Shown: positions 1 to 7,945 of the stretch, in pieces
Layout of the letters: each line of letters begins with the position of its first letter
Position numbering within the stretch: position 1 is the first letter of the stretch
NCBI GenBank assembly: GCA_964370435.1
Contig: CAYJJG010000015.1
Span: forward strand, 1 to 35,271
Length of the DNA stretch: 35,271 bases
Reading direction: 5' to 3'
Source of the DNA: CALVGQ01 sp964370435
GTDB lineage: Bacteria; Bacillota_I; Bacilli_A; Erysipelotrichales; Erysipelotrichaceae
Position numbers and translations under genes: made by a program
Notes under the pieces: generated by a model
Told to the model about the DNA's origin: nothing
Databases searched by the model: none
The model's input: the letters and a program-made list of their open reading frames with translations, nothing else

Positions 1-53
1 TGATCACCTAGTACTCCTGTAGTTGCACCTAATGCCGCTTTTATAAGTCCCAT
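1..53 (-). CDS. YdjI-like SPFH/band-7 protein, N-terminal fragment
   Basis: Only the first 17 codons are in the window; the gene continues past base 1. The visible peptide starts MGLIKAALGATTGVLGDQ, which closely resembles the N-terminus of bacterial YdjI-type SPFH proteins (often labelled virion core protein), whose usual start is MGLIKA...GG.LADQWKEF. A good AGGAGG ribosome binding site lies 8 bases before the ATG. In Bacillus, YdjI is part of a phage-shock-like membrane stress operon, which would suit the neighbouring two-component system. The identification rests on 17 residues only. Confidence 0.6.
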   Translation of the reverse strand, partial: MGLIKAALGATTGVLGD

Positions 54-121
54 AATGAGCCCTCCTATTATTTTTTAATCATTATCTGATTAAAGTGTAT
101 CAAAAAAGCAAAAGATGATGA

Positions 122-139
122 ATGTGCTAGTTGGCACAT
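122..139. promoter_or_regulatory. Inverted repeat ATGTGC-N6-GCACAT, copy 1 (operator or terminator stem)
   Basis: Arms at 122-127 and 134-139 are separated by six bases. The repeat lies between the end of the response-regulator gene and the start of the YdjI-like gene. On the minus strand it is followed by a T-rich run and a -35-like TTGATA (98-103). The same repeat with identical spacing recurs at 5873-5890 before another gene, which favours a protein binding site. It could instead be the stem of a terminator for the response-regulator operon. Confidence 0.45.
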
Positions 140-219
140 ATTAAAATTTAATGTGAAATTATCAAATTTTATACCTTTTGCTTTAACTTGTAATAGTATA
201 TTTTATATTCTTTATATAT

Positions 220-837
220 CTAATAATGGGACGCTATCCAACCATTACCCACTACATAAATTACTAGGTCCATTGTGCTTTTACAGTTTGATTTTGACAA
301 CATATTCTCAATATGCCTTTTTACTGTCCCTTCAGCTATTTTTATTTCATCCGCTATTTCTTTTCTTGAATATGAATAACAAAGTAATCTTAGTATCTCT
401 AACTCTCTTTCAGTAAAAGGTGCCTCGCCATTAGCGGTTGGTATTTGTAATGTTTCAGGAAAAGTTCCTTCATTCTTCATCACTGCCCTGATCATATCAA
501 CGAAATCATATATCGTCTTTGATTTAGATAAAAAGGCATCTGCTCCCGCTTTTTTTGCTTCTGGTATATATGATATTTCATCAAAACCTGACATAACAAT
601 AATTTTTAACTCAGGAAATTCAAACTTAAGCTTCTCTGTTAAAACAATACCACTATCATTGTTTTCCATAGAAACATCACTTAAAACAACATCAGGCATC
701 AACGTTTTACATTGTTCAATAACAGTTTTTGTTGAATTCGCACTACCAACATACATCATATCTGATTGCGCATCAATAATATTACTAAAAGAATCTAATA
801 CAGATTGATGATCATCCACTATAAACACTTTTATCAT
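220..837 (-). CDS. NarL/LuxR-family response regulator
   Basis: A 205-residue two-domain regulator. The receiver domain (about residues 1-120) has the acidic pair D8-D9, the phospho-acceptor D54 in VVLSDVSM and a conserved lysine in FLSKSK. The C-terminal part (about 138-205) is a LuxR/GerE helix-turn-helix with the typical FTERELEILRLL opening and EIADEIKIAEGTVKRHI recognition region. It starts one base after the stop of the sensor kinase gene, so the two are co-transcribed and probably translationally coupled. The kinase at 839-2248 is its expected partner. Plausible targets are the two operons preceded by the ATGTGC-N6-GCACAT repeat, but that is inference. Confidence 0.93.
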   Translation of the reverse strand: MIKVFIVDDHQSVLDSFSNIIDAQSDMMYVGSANSTKTVIEQCKTLMPDVVLSDVSMENNDSGIVLTEKLKFEFPELKIIVMSGFDEISYIPEAKKAGADAFLSKSKTIYDFVDMIRAVMKNEGTFPETLQIPTANGEAPFTERELEILRLLCYSYSRKEIADEIKIAEGTVKRHIENMLSKSNCKSTMDLVIYVVGNGWIASHY

Positions 838-838
838 A

Positions 839-2248
839 TTAAAAACCCCTCCCTAAAATTATAATTAAGCTAAATTCAGGTATTAATTCTACCCTTAAAC
901 TTCCTCCAGCATTTTCTATTCTATTTCTTATTCCAAATAACCCTCCACCTTCAATAAGACTTTTTTTAGGTCTTTCACCGTTATTTGTAATTTCTATTCT
1001 ATATTGCTGATCACTCACTTCAATATTTGCAAAAATACGTGTTGCTCCTGCATGCTTAATAGCATTAGTGCACGACTCTCTTAATACCGCTAAAAACAAG
1101 AAAGCTAATTGTTCTTCTTTAGGAAGATCACCATTAAGCTCGATAGCTAGTCCTATTTTATAAAAATAATAATAGATCTCGGCAAATAACTCTTTAGCAT
1201 CTCCACCACGTCTTGCTTTTATATGGTTAATTGCATCCTGGGAAAGAAAAAGCAAAGTGTTATAGTCTACTTCTCCTTCAGTTTGACTAACACGCTGTAT
1301 TGCTGTAAGTCTTTGACTAAGGACATCGTGTACACGAGATCTTATCCTTATATACTCTTGTTCTTTTCTTAAATCTTCTATATTTTTTACTAGTTTTCGA
1401 GTTTCTATGTTTTGGCGCTCAAGTTTTGTTTTTTCTTCTTCTAACGTATAGAAAGCCCCAATACTATCAGTAACATCTATTGCTATTATCTCATAATAAA
1501 TTCTATTTTTTGATTCAAATTTTTGTCTAGAAAATCTCCAAGCTATATGAGGAGTTTTTAACAAAACATCTCCTTCAATAATTTGTGATTCGACATCTTT
1601 TATTGCACACTTCGCTAAACTATCCCAAAAATGGATACCATTTTGTGGTTCTTTTTTTATAATTTGTGTAATTAATTCTTTCATTTTAATATTAATTAAA
1701 TAAATATAACCCTGACTATCATAAAACATAACCCCACAGGGAAGAGTATCCAGTCCATCCATTATAGAAAAAGCATTAAGTTCCTTTTTTTGACGATAAA
1801 GAATATCTTTAATTACTATAATTAAGCGACAAAATAAAATTACTGTAGCTAAGTTAATACAAAAAATATAACTATTAAAAATATTCTGCACTACAAAAGG
1901 AAATAATAGCACCATACCTATGATTGCATATAGGCTTCCTTTTTTCTTCAATGTCACTAAATAAATAAAATATACAACACTTATACTTCCTATAAAATAT
2001 AATATATTATCTAAATGCACTAAAGAAATAATTCCATTTCTACGATGGATTAGTACTGTGATTATAATCAGCACCAGAACTATATTATACAACAACAACA
2101 ATACTTCACCGATAATTAATTTTATTTCTCTTAAACGATAATGTAGCGCTAATAAACATAAGTAAATAGCCTGCGTCACAAAAAGGCATAGCATCATGAA
2201 ATATACTAAATACATCATATTTACAGGATAGAAAAACAGTTCAATCAC
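839..2248 (-). CDS. NarL-class sensor histidine kinase (HisKA_3 type)
   Basis: A 469-residue membrane kinase. Five or six hydrophobic segments occupy residues 1-148, followed by a PAS-like stretch (about 160-265) and a coiled coil (268-302). The phospho-acceptor is probably H307 in RVHDVLSQRL. The ATP-binding domain shows an N-box at ESCTNAIKHA (391-400), TNNGERP (421-427) and GGGLFGIRNRI (434-444). This layout is typical of kinases that pair with LuxR-type regulators, and its regulator follows directly. The start is a GTG at 2248, chosen because GGGAGGTG stands 5-7 bases upstream; an ATG two bases earlier is followed at once by TGA. The 33-base gap to the upstream seven-TM protein indicates one operon. 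Confidence 0.9.
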   Translation of the reverse strand: MIELFFYPVNMMYLVYFMMLCLFVTQAIYLCLLALHYRLREIKLIIGEVLLLLYNIVLVLIIITVLIHRRNGIISLVHLDNILYFIGSISVVYFIYLVTLKKKGSLYAIIGMVLLFPFVVQNIFNSYIFCINLATVILFCRLIIVIKDILYRQKKELNAFSIMDGLDTLPCGVMFYDSQGYIYLINIKMKELITQIIKKEPQNGIHFWDSLAKCAIKDVESQIIEGDVLLKTPHIAWRFSRQKFESKNRIYYEIIAIDVTDSIGAFYTLEEEKTKLERQNIETRKLVKNIEDLRKEQEYIRIRSRVHDVLSQRLTAIQRVSQTEGEVDYNTLLFLSQDAINHIKARRGGDAKELFAEIYYYFYKIGLAIELNGDLPKEEQLAFLFLAVLRESCTNAIKHAGATRIFANIEVSDQQYRIEITNNGERPKKSLIEGGGLFGIRNRIENAGGSLRVELIPEFSLIIILGRGF

Positions 2249-2281
2249 ATCGACACCTCCCTCAACAAATTAACTTCTAAC

Positions 2282-4672
2282 TTATGCTTTAAAACTTAAT
2301 AAATACATTATCGTATTTTCCCATTTTTTGGCTGCTAAACTATAATTAATTTTATTCTTCTTGAGTTCTGTAAGGCTCTCTTTATCAAATAAAGGTTTGT
2401 CTGCCAAAACTGAAAATATAGTTTTATCATCCACTTTATATACCTGCAACAATACTTTTTGACAATGTAAATTAAATGCTTGTTCAAAAGCAACAACAAA
2501 AAATCCATACATATCAGACATATTTGTAATCGGCAGTGTTGTGGCTACATCCAAGCGAACAGCGATTGATAAGCCAACACTATCAGCCAGTTCTTTAAGT
2601 TCAACAAATGAATTAGCTAAAATAGAAATAGATTGATTATCCTGATAAAGTGCATTAATGCGATACATACAGGCTCTTTTCATCACCATAGCATGAATAC
2701 TTATAATATTCATGATTCTTTTTTTATCTTTACTCTCTTTTATTTTATCGATATAAGCAGCTATTTTTTTAGTACCAATAAGTAATATATTATCTATACT
2801 ATCATAAGCAGCTTTTTCTGCAGATAAAGCTGCTAGTTTTTCTTGTGTATTGCTGTTCTGTAACAAAATTTTATTATTCTTTTTAATTTTATCATTTATG
2901 TTTTTTAGTTTTATCTCAGCTGATCTCAACGCAGTATAATCTTCAAAATAATAAAACTTGCCTCCGATAATAGAGGTACTTCTTTGCACAAAGTTATCAT
3001 TAATATCTTTTGTAACATAAGAAGTATATACTTGATTTCCTTGATTATCTTCTATTTTCATCGCCAAATTAGAATGTTTAAAAAATCTATCATAGCCCCT
3101 GTTTGTTGGTAAAAGTCTGCTTTGAATAAGTGTTTCTATATATAATAGCACAAAGATGGTAATAGCAAAGCTTACATCAAATTCTCTAACAGGAGTAAAC
3201 CTTACAGCCAAAGCAACAGTATAGATTGCCAGAATAATACTAAGTATCCCTGGATATGCTAACGCCCATTTTTTAGGATTTTTTAAGCATTTATACACTA
3301 ATAATACATAAGCAAAAACAATACTTGAAGCTACCCAAAACATCACAAAATAATAACCAATGTTATGTGTAAATGTAGTATTGCTATAATCCTCTACAAC
3401 GAATATCCAATTATGAAAGTTATTGGTCATAATCATGATTAGTGGGATGAATGTTAATAGCAAATAAATAAAATAGTATTTTAAGACAATAGGTTTTATT
3501 TTTTGATTTCCAACATGTAGTGCAATATATACAAAAGTAGCTGGTATAAATAAAATAGGAATATAATAGCCGTACCATAAAACCGTTTCTAGAAATGGAT
3601 TATTTGAATTCACTGATTTTAATAATCCCATGGTAATTAACAACGCTAATAATACTAATACTGTTGTTGTTGCCTTATTAATTTTCCTATCTGCTATACG
3701 TCTTTTTATTGAAACAAAATAATAAATTATAACGAATACTAAAGCAAGGAAAAAAGCAGTTATTTCGATACTATTTGTGAATCCAAACAATCTTGTATGA
3801 AAACTATCACGTCTTAATGTCTTAGACACTAAGGAGCTAGCTGCATTATATTCATTAAAACTTTCTATACGCTCTGCTCTAACATAATCATCCTTACTGG
3901 GATAATATGATTCATCACAACTACCATCTGGTAATCTATAACCCATTTCAATTAGCTTTGTTGAGATTTGTTCATCAGTAATTATCCTATTATCATAAAC
4001 TAACATACCGTAGTTAAAGCTAAGTGTCCCATCTTGTGGAATAACAATTTCTAAATTTCTTCCTGCTTTTTTTAGTGCTACAGCATTACTATCCGTAGTA
4101 ACTAGGATAGCTTTACTAATATCATCTACAAAAAATCTGCCTTCATCTTCTATTTGCGCAAAATCTTGTGCAATAGCCTCGACATCATATTCTCCATAGA
4201 TTGCCTTAGCCATTGTTAACACTACTTGATGTGTACTATCATACTCCCACATATTTTCAGCAATAGTTTTACCAAAGTCAAAGCTTATTGCTAAATCAGT
4301 AGTTATTAAATCTTCAAAGCGAGTAAGCTCTTCACTGCACTGTTCGCGGTCTATAGCAATAACAATCGTTTGAGTTAATTGCGGTACAAAGTCATACTTT
4401 TCATGAACAGACGCTAATGTAATTCCTTGATTTTCATATACTGCAATATTTTGACCTTCTTCAAAATCGCGCAAAGTAGTTCCATAGGTCGTCTCATTAA
4501 TTTCTAGCTCAGGTAATACATTTGCAATAACATTCTTATAATTTTTATCATCTTGAGTTAAAATATAATCTTCTTGAGGCTCTACTTGATACAAACTGCA
4601 AACTACAAAAGATAAAATTGAAAACGCAAACGCAATTAATGATATTGCTGTAAGTACCTTAAATCTTTTCAT
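2282..4672 (-). CDS. Large seven-TM sensor protein with degenerate kinase-like tail
   Basis: A 796-residue protein, first gene of the operon with the kinase and response regulator. Residues 8-26 form a signal anchor. Residues 30-300 are predicted extracytoplasmic with no recognised domain. About 300-520 contain seven or eight hydrophobic segments, like the 7TM sensor region of some Firmicute kinases. The cytoplasmic tail has a PAS-like part (about 535-590), a coiled coil (590-640) and a stretch resembling a histidine-kinase core. In that tail FEQAFN could correspond to an N-box, but no glycine-rich ATP-binding motifs are visible and the protein ends just after ENTIMYLLSFKA. It therefore looks like a catalytically dead sensor that passes a signal to the adjacent active kinase; that role is inference. 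Confidence 0.65.
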   Translation of the reverse strand: MKRFKVLTAISLIAFAFSILSFVVCSLYQVEPQEDYILTQDDKNYKNVIANVLPELEINETTYGTTLRDFEEGQNIAVYENQGITLASVHEKYDFVPQLTQTIVIAIDREQCSEELTRFEDLITTDLAISFDFGKTIAENMWEYDSTHQVVLTMAKAIYGEYDVEAIAQDFAQIEDEGRFFVDDISKAILVTTDSNAVALKKAGRNLEIVIPQDGTLSFNYGMLVYDNRIITDEQISTKLIEMGYRLPDGSCDESYYPSKDDYVRAERIESFNEYNAASSLVSKTLRRDSFHTRLFGFTNSIEITAFFLALVFVIIYYFVSIKRRIADRKINKATTTVLVLLALLITMGLLKSVNSNNPFLETVLWYGYYIPILFIPATFVYIALHVGNQKIKPIVLKYYFIYLLLTFIPLIMIMTNNFHNWIFVVEDYSNTTFTHNIGYYFVMFWVASSIVFAYVLLVYKCLKNPKKWALAYPGILSIILAIYTVALAVRFTPVREFDVSFAITIFVLLYIETLIQSRLLPTNRGYDRFFKHSNLAMKIEDNQGNQVYTSYVTKDINDNFVQRSTSIIGGKFYYFEDYTALRSAEIKLKNINDKIKKNNKILLQNSNTQEKLAALSAEKAAYDSIDNILLIGTKKIAAYIDKIKESKDKKRIMNIISIHAMVMKRACMYRINALYQDNQSISILANSFVELKELADSVGLSIAVRLDVATTLPITNMSDMYGFFVVAFEQAFNLHCQKVLLQVYKVDDKTIFSVLADKPLFDKESLTELKKNKINYSLAAKKWENTIMYLLSFKA

Positions 4673-4741
4673 AGTTTTCCATCCTCATATGTTCATTATA
4701 CAATAATTTATATTTCAAATATAGGCTGTTTTTTTACACAA

Positions 4742-4774
4742 TAAGGTTGTGACATCAACGATATCACAACCTTA
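4742..4774. other. Perfect 11-bp stem-loop between two genes
   Basis: Arms TAAGGTTGTGA (4742-4752) and TCACAACCTTA (4764-4774) are perfectly complementary with an 11-base loop. It lies 17 bases after the stop of the DUF6935-like gene and upstream of the sensor operon. A terminator is the simplest reading, but on the minus strand the stem is followed by an A-run rather than a T-run, so an operator or RNA-stability element is also possible. Confidence 0.5.
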
Positions 4775-4791
4775 CTCTTATTACAGTTTGA

Positions 4792-5388
4792 TTAAGCCCA
4801 AGGATCTTCCTTTACTGGTTTTCTAATGTCTGAAAGTAGTAGATATTCCCATAAAAACCATTCTCCTGTAGATTCTTTTTTGCGAAGTTTTACCCCACGA
4901 GCACTATCTGCACCACCTGACTTCAAAAATAATTGTAAATACCCTTCATCCAATAAATCTTCACTATGTGCTGTTTTATATACTTTAATACTTAAAGGAT
5001 TAGTAGGTTCATAATTATTAGTGTGCGCTGCTCCTTCAAAATACGATGCAACAAGATAATCTTTACCCTTAAATCGATCACTTAAAAATTGAATTTCATA
5101 GTTTGAAAGCGGCCTTGGTCCTTTTAAAAAGTTTAACATTTCAATACATAGATCCTTATTAGCTGGATACATACATAAAGCAACTACAGTAAGAGCCACC
5201 ACTTTGTTGGGATCTTTAAAATCTGTGCCCTCCATAACCTTAAAAGATTCTAACGTTGTAGGCATTTTATCAATAGTTACTTCAACATGACTTGCGTGCA
5301 ATAGTCCATCTTTATTATCCATAGCATCTTTTACAGCTTCTTTGGCACTTTTGCTTACTTCTTTTTTTAATTTATCAAAAAAACTCAT
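4792..5388 (-). CDS. DUF6935-like protein of unknown function
   Basis: A 198-residue soluble protein with no signal peptide. It opens with an amphipathic, lysine-rich helix (MSFFDKLKKEVSKSAKEAVKD), followed by a compact domain containing ALTVVALCMYP, a SGGADSARGVKLRKK stretch, and the ending GEWFLWEYLLLSDIRKPVKEDPWA. The ending W-x-L-W-E...DIR-P...DPWA matches my memory of the DUF6935 family; the assignment is by recall only. A strong AGGAGG precedes the ATG. It lies 59 bases after the 118-residue gene upstream and is probably co-transcribed with it. DUF6935-type genes and YdjI-like genes can share stress contexts, but no function is established. Confidence 0.6.
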   Translation of the reverse strand: MSFFDKLKKEVSKSAKEAVKDAMDNKDGLLHASHVEVTIDKMPTTLESFKVMEGTDFKDPNKVVALTVVALCMYPANKDLCIEMLNFLKGPRPLSNYEIQFLSDRFKGKDYLVASYFEGAAHTNNYEPTNPLSIKVYKTAHSEDLLDEGYLQLFLKSGGADSARGVKLRKKESTGEWFLWEYLLLSDIRKPVKEDPWA

Positions 5389-5447
5389 TCACTATTCCTC
5401 CTCAAATTAAGATATTAAATATCATTTTATTATTAAAAAGTATAATT

Positions 5448-5804
5448 TTATTTTACAAATTTTATTTTATACGGGCCTAAATCACCTATTAGTATATTAT
5501 CTTCTTGAGTAAAAGGCATCGCAATTTCTTCATCAGTAAAGCCATCTCTTTTTAATTTTTCATAATCTTCATCTGGAATTAATCCAAGTGCACCTTCTAA
5601 TTCAATCCACTTACCAGCATAAGCTTTATCCACTTCAAGTTCAAAAGTACCGTCTTCATTAATGTTAACGAAAAAAGAGGGCAGAATGCCTTTTATTTTT
5701 TCACTAACTTCTCCGTTTTCATCTAGTACACTACCTGCAATATCCATATCTACTAATATGAATTCTTGTCCTTTCCAACTACCAATAAAAAAATCTTTGT
5801 TCAT
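5448..5804 (-). CDS. Small conserved-type protein of unknown function (lipocalin-like pattern)
   Basis: A 118-residue acidic cytoplasmic protein that I do not recognise. The opening DFFIGSWKGQEF, the central NINEDGTFELEV and AGKWIEL, and the ending NILIGDLGPYKIKFVK have the alternating pattern of short beta-barrel or lipocalin-like proteins, in which an N-terminal G-x-W is common. No catalytic motif is seen. The gene follows a palindrome and a TTGACA box and probably heads an operon with the DUF6935-like gene. Upstream on the same strand is one of the two ATGTGC-N6-GCACAT repeats, so it may be under control of the nearby two-component system. Confidence 0.6.
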   Translation of the reverse strand: MNKDFFIGSWKGQEFILVDMDIAGSVLDENGEVSEKIKGILPSFFVNINEDGTFELEVDKAYAGKWIELEGALGLIPDEDYEKLKRDGFTDEEIAMPFTQEDNILIGDLGPYKIKFVK

Positions 5805-5828
5805 AATAATATCCTTCTTTCTATTTTA

Positions 5829-5857
5829 AGTACTATTTTATTAAATAGTACTGTCAA
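5829..5857 (-). promoter_or_regulatory. TTGACA box joined to a 10-bp palindrome
   Basis: On the minus strand, TTGACA (5852-5857) runs directly into a perfect inverted repeat with arms AGTACTATTT (5829-5838) and AAATAGTACT (5843-5852) and a four-base centre. This lies 25-50 bases before the ATG of the 118-residue gene. The palindrome fills the spacer and -10 region, so it looks like a repressor operator over the promoter. No good -10 hexamer is seen at 16-18 bases. Confidence 0.5.
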
Positions 5858-5872
5858 AAAAGAATTAAGTAA

Positions 5873-5890
5873 ATGTGCCATTAGGCACAT
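5873..5890. promoter_or_regulatory. Inverted repeat ATGTGC-N6-GCACAT, copy 2
   Basis: Arms at 5873-5878 and 5885-5890; extended pairing makes an 8-bp stem with a four-base loop. Its centre is 27 bases upstream of the centre of the TTGACA box at 5852-5857, a distance typical of activator sites. It is the twin of the repeat at 122-139. It also lies 25 bases past the stop of the PRD-type regulator gene, so a terminator role cannot be excluded. Confidence 0.5.
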
Positions 5891-5915
5891 TAGTTATTAA
5901 TTTTAAAGATAATCC

Positions 5916-7865
5916 TCACAATTTTATTAATTCATTGTTTACATAGTATTCATAAAAATCATATTTTTCTTTAATAATTTCATTATCTGTACTAGCTAGC
6001 GTAGTTAAATTTCTTAACACCTTTTCAGTAGTTTTTAGTGCTAAAGTATCAAAACCTAGATTAAGTACATTGAAAAATATTCGATTAATATTGAATCCAT
6101 TATATTTATACTTTTTATCTAATATTATAATCTTACTAACTGTGTCACCTCTTTGTGAAGTATATAAAATTAGATTATAGGTGTTGTTATAAACCATGCT
6201 TGGTAAAATTGTTATTTTATCTAATTGATTTAGCACCCGTTCATCCGTTATAAATGTTTTCAAATAGATTTTCAATTCATTAAATGATTTTAAATTGTCA
6301 GTGAATATAAAATTTTCAACACTTTGTTTAGCAAAGCTATTTCGATATGTTCTTGCTGGGATATAAATATATTCGTAAAAAGAAGAAACATCACTTTCAA
6401 TAAAATAATAATCAAAAAGTAATTGTTTTATATTAGGATTTAGTGTGTCAATTTGATTTTTTTCGAACCGAATCAAGTAATCATACTCTTCTTCATTAAA
6501 GCTAACTAAATTTTTTAAAGTTATAACATCTATTTTATTAATTACGTCACTAAAACGATCTAATATTCTTCTTCTAAGTGAATTTCCTGATTGGCTATTA
6601 AATGGAGTATAAATCGCAATACTAACTTTTTTAATTAAATTATTAATGCCGCGCACATACGTGTAAATAGCCATTACCACCTCATTTAAAAACATGTCTC
6701 CTAAATTGTACATTACTTCTTTTTTTATCACGTTATAAACTAAATTCCCTATATCACAAATAAATGGAGATTTATTTACTAAATGAATCATTTCTGAGTT
6801 ATTACAATTTTCATAAAAATAATATTGGCTTCTAATAGTATACTTCAATAATAAAGGTTTTAAATATTCCAATAAAGATCCGTAATCACTCTTAATACCT
6901 ATCTGATTGAACAGATACTTAACTTCATCACATAGCTTTTGATAACCCAATACAATTTTTGGACTAAAACGAAATGAAGATTTTACTTCATCACAAAAAT
7001 AATCTAGGTGAAATATTATAAAGGCTTTTAGCCATAATTCCTCTTCTTTAGGATATTTTATATTACAATCCCTTTCGATATTCTTAATTAAACTTTCTAC
7101 ATGAACACTCTCAAAATAGTTTGTTATTTCAAGTTGTTCTAATTTGTTTAGAGTTATAAAATGAAAATTCTTTATCCTCGAATTTGCTACCAAAATATAA
7201 CAAACTAATTTACGTAAGCTAAGTTCATCAATATTAATCCGATATTCTTTAATATAATTCAAGCAATGTTTTTCAATAATAGCTCTATTATCTAAATTAA
7301 GATATTTTTCTGCTTCAAAATTAGAAAATTCTTTTAAAAAATAAACTGACTTTTCTAAATTCTCCGTGATGCATTTTCTGATATCCCTTTCTTTACCAAT
7401 TACTTTCATGCCATAATGTGGAACGTTCATAACTACTAAATTGTATTTTGAAAATATTGCTCTTATCTCTTTCATAATTTCTGTTGCTGAGCGGATATTA
7501 GAAGAAAGTAAAATTGCTATGTCATTTAACTTAAAGTAACCATTAACAGACAAAATAAAATTCATTGCAAGCAGTAGACTTTCGTCATTAATATAAAAAA
7601 TAGAATTGTGATTTTTAAACTGCAAAAATATTTTATCTTTTAAATCATTTATATATTTACTATTACCTTTTACATTAAAACCTTTATTTTTTTCAAAATC
7701 AATAAATAATTCATTTTTATCGAATACTCCATTTATAGCATCAATATCATTTTTAATTGTTTTTTCAGTAACACTAAAATAAGCTAACAAATCAGTATAC
7801 TTCACTGGATTGTCTGCACTTAATAGTACGAATAAAATTGAAAATTGTCTTTTATTTATTTTCAT
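5916..7865 (-). CDS. PRD/Mga-type transcriptional regulator of the PTS operon (MtlR/LicR-like)
   Basis: A 649-residue regulator with the order expected of PTS-controlled activators. An N-terminal helix-turn-helix occupies residues 5-65 (KYTDLLAYFSVTEKTIKNDI), a second winged-helix-like part lies around 95-165, and two helical PRD-like regions span about 180-420. An EIIB-like Rossmann segment follows (VSIAIYTPFNSQSGNSLRRRI, about 420-510), then a C-terminal part of about 140 residues. The usual phosphorylatable Cys of the EIIB loop is replaced (YTPFNSQSGNS), so control by EIIB-type phosphorylation is doubtful. It follows the deacetylase-PTS operon on the same strand, separated by a terminator-like hairpin and its own -10 element, and is the obvious candidate regulator. 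Family placement is by architecture. Confidence 0.75.
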   Translation of the reverse strand: MKINKRQFSILFVLLSADNPVKYTDLLAYFSVTEKTIKNDIDAINGVFDKNELFIDFEKNKGFNVKGNSKYINDLKDKIFLQFKNHNSIFYINDESLLLAMNFILSVNGYFKLNDIAILLSSNIRSATEIMKEIRAIFSKYNLVVMNVPHYGMKVIGKERDIRKCITENLEKSVYFLKEFSNFEAEKYLNLDNRAIIEKHCLNYIKEYRINIDELSLRKLVCYILVANSRIKNFHFITLNKLEQLEITNYFESVHVESLIKNIERDCNIKYPKEEELWLKAFIIFHLDYFCDEVKSSFRFSPKIVLGYQKLCDEVKYLFNQIGIKSDYGSLLEYLKPLLLKYTIRSQYYFYENCNNSEMIHLVNKSPFICDIGNLVYNVIKKEVMYNLGDMFLNEVVMAIYTYVRGINNLIKKVSIAIYTPFNSQSGNSLRRRILDRFSDVINKIDVITLKNLVSFNEEEYDYLIRFEKNQIDTLNPNIKQLLFDYYFIESDVSSFYEYIYIPARTYRNSFAKQSVENFIFTDNLKSFNELKIYLKTFITDERVLNQLDKITILPSMVYNNTYNLILYTSQRGDTVSKIIILDKKYKYNGFNINRIFFNVLNLGFDTLALKTTEKVLRNLTTLASTDNEIIKEKYDFYEYYVNNELIKL

Positions 7866-7898
7866 ATTTAACTTTCTCCTTCTAGTAGCGCTGACACA

Positions 7899-7904
7899 AT
7901 TATA
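7899..7904 (-). promoter_or_regulatory. Likely -10 element for the PRD-type regulator
   Basis: A perfect TATAAT lies 34 bases upstream of the regulator's ATG on the minus strand, just after the hairpin that closes the PTS operon. No good -35 box is visible. Confidence 0.4.
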
Positions 7905-7941
7905 ACAAAAGGTAAGGACTTTTTCTATTAATCCTTACCTT
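7905..7941 (-). terminator. Terminator-like hairpin after the PTS-nagA operon
   Basis: Arms AAGGTAAGGA (7909-7918) and TCCTTACCTT (7932-7941) form a perfect 10-bp stem with a 13-base loop, five bases after the deacetylase stop. On the minus strand the stem ends in TTTTGTT, a modest U-tract. Confidence 0.6.
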
Positions 7942-7945
7942 CATA

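Noticed and set aside
153..416. Plus-strand open frame of 87 codons
   Set aside because: It overlaps the well-supported response regulator on the other strand and has no ribosome site or family features.
4742..4774. Normal minus-strand terminator for the DUF6935-like gene
   Set aside because: The stem is perfect but is followed by A rather than T on that strand, so I list it only as a stem-loop.
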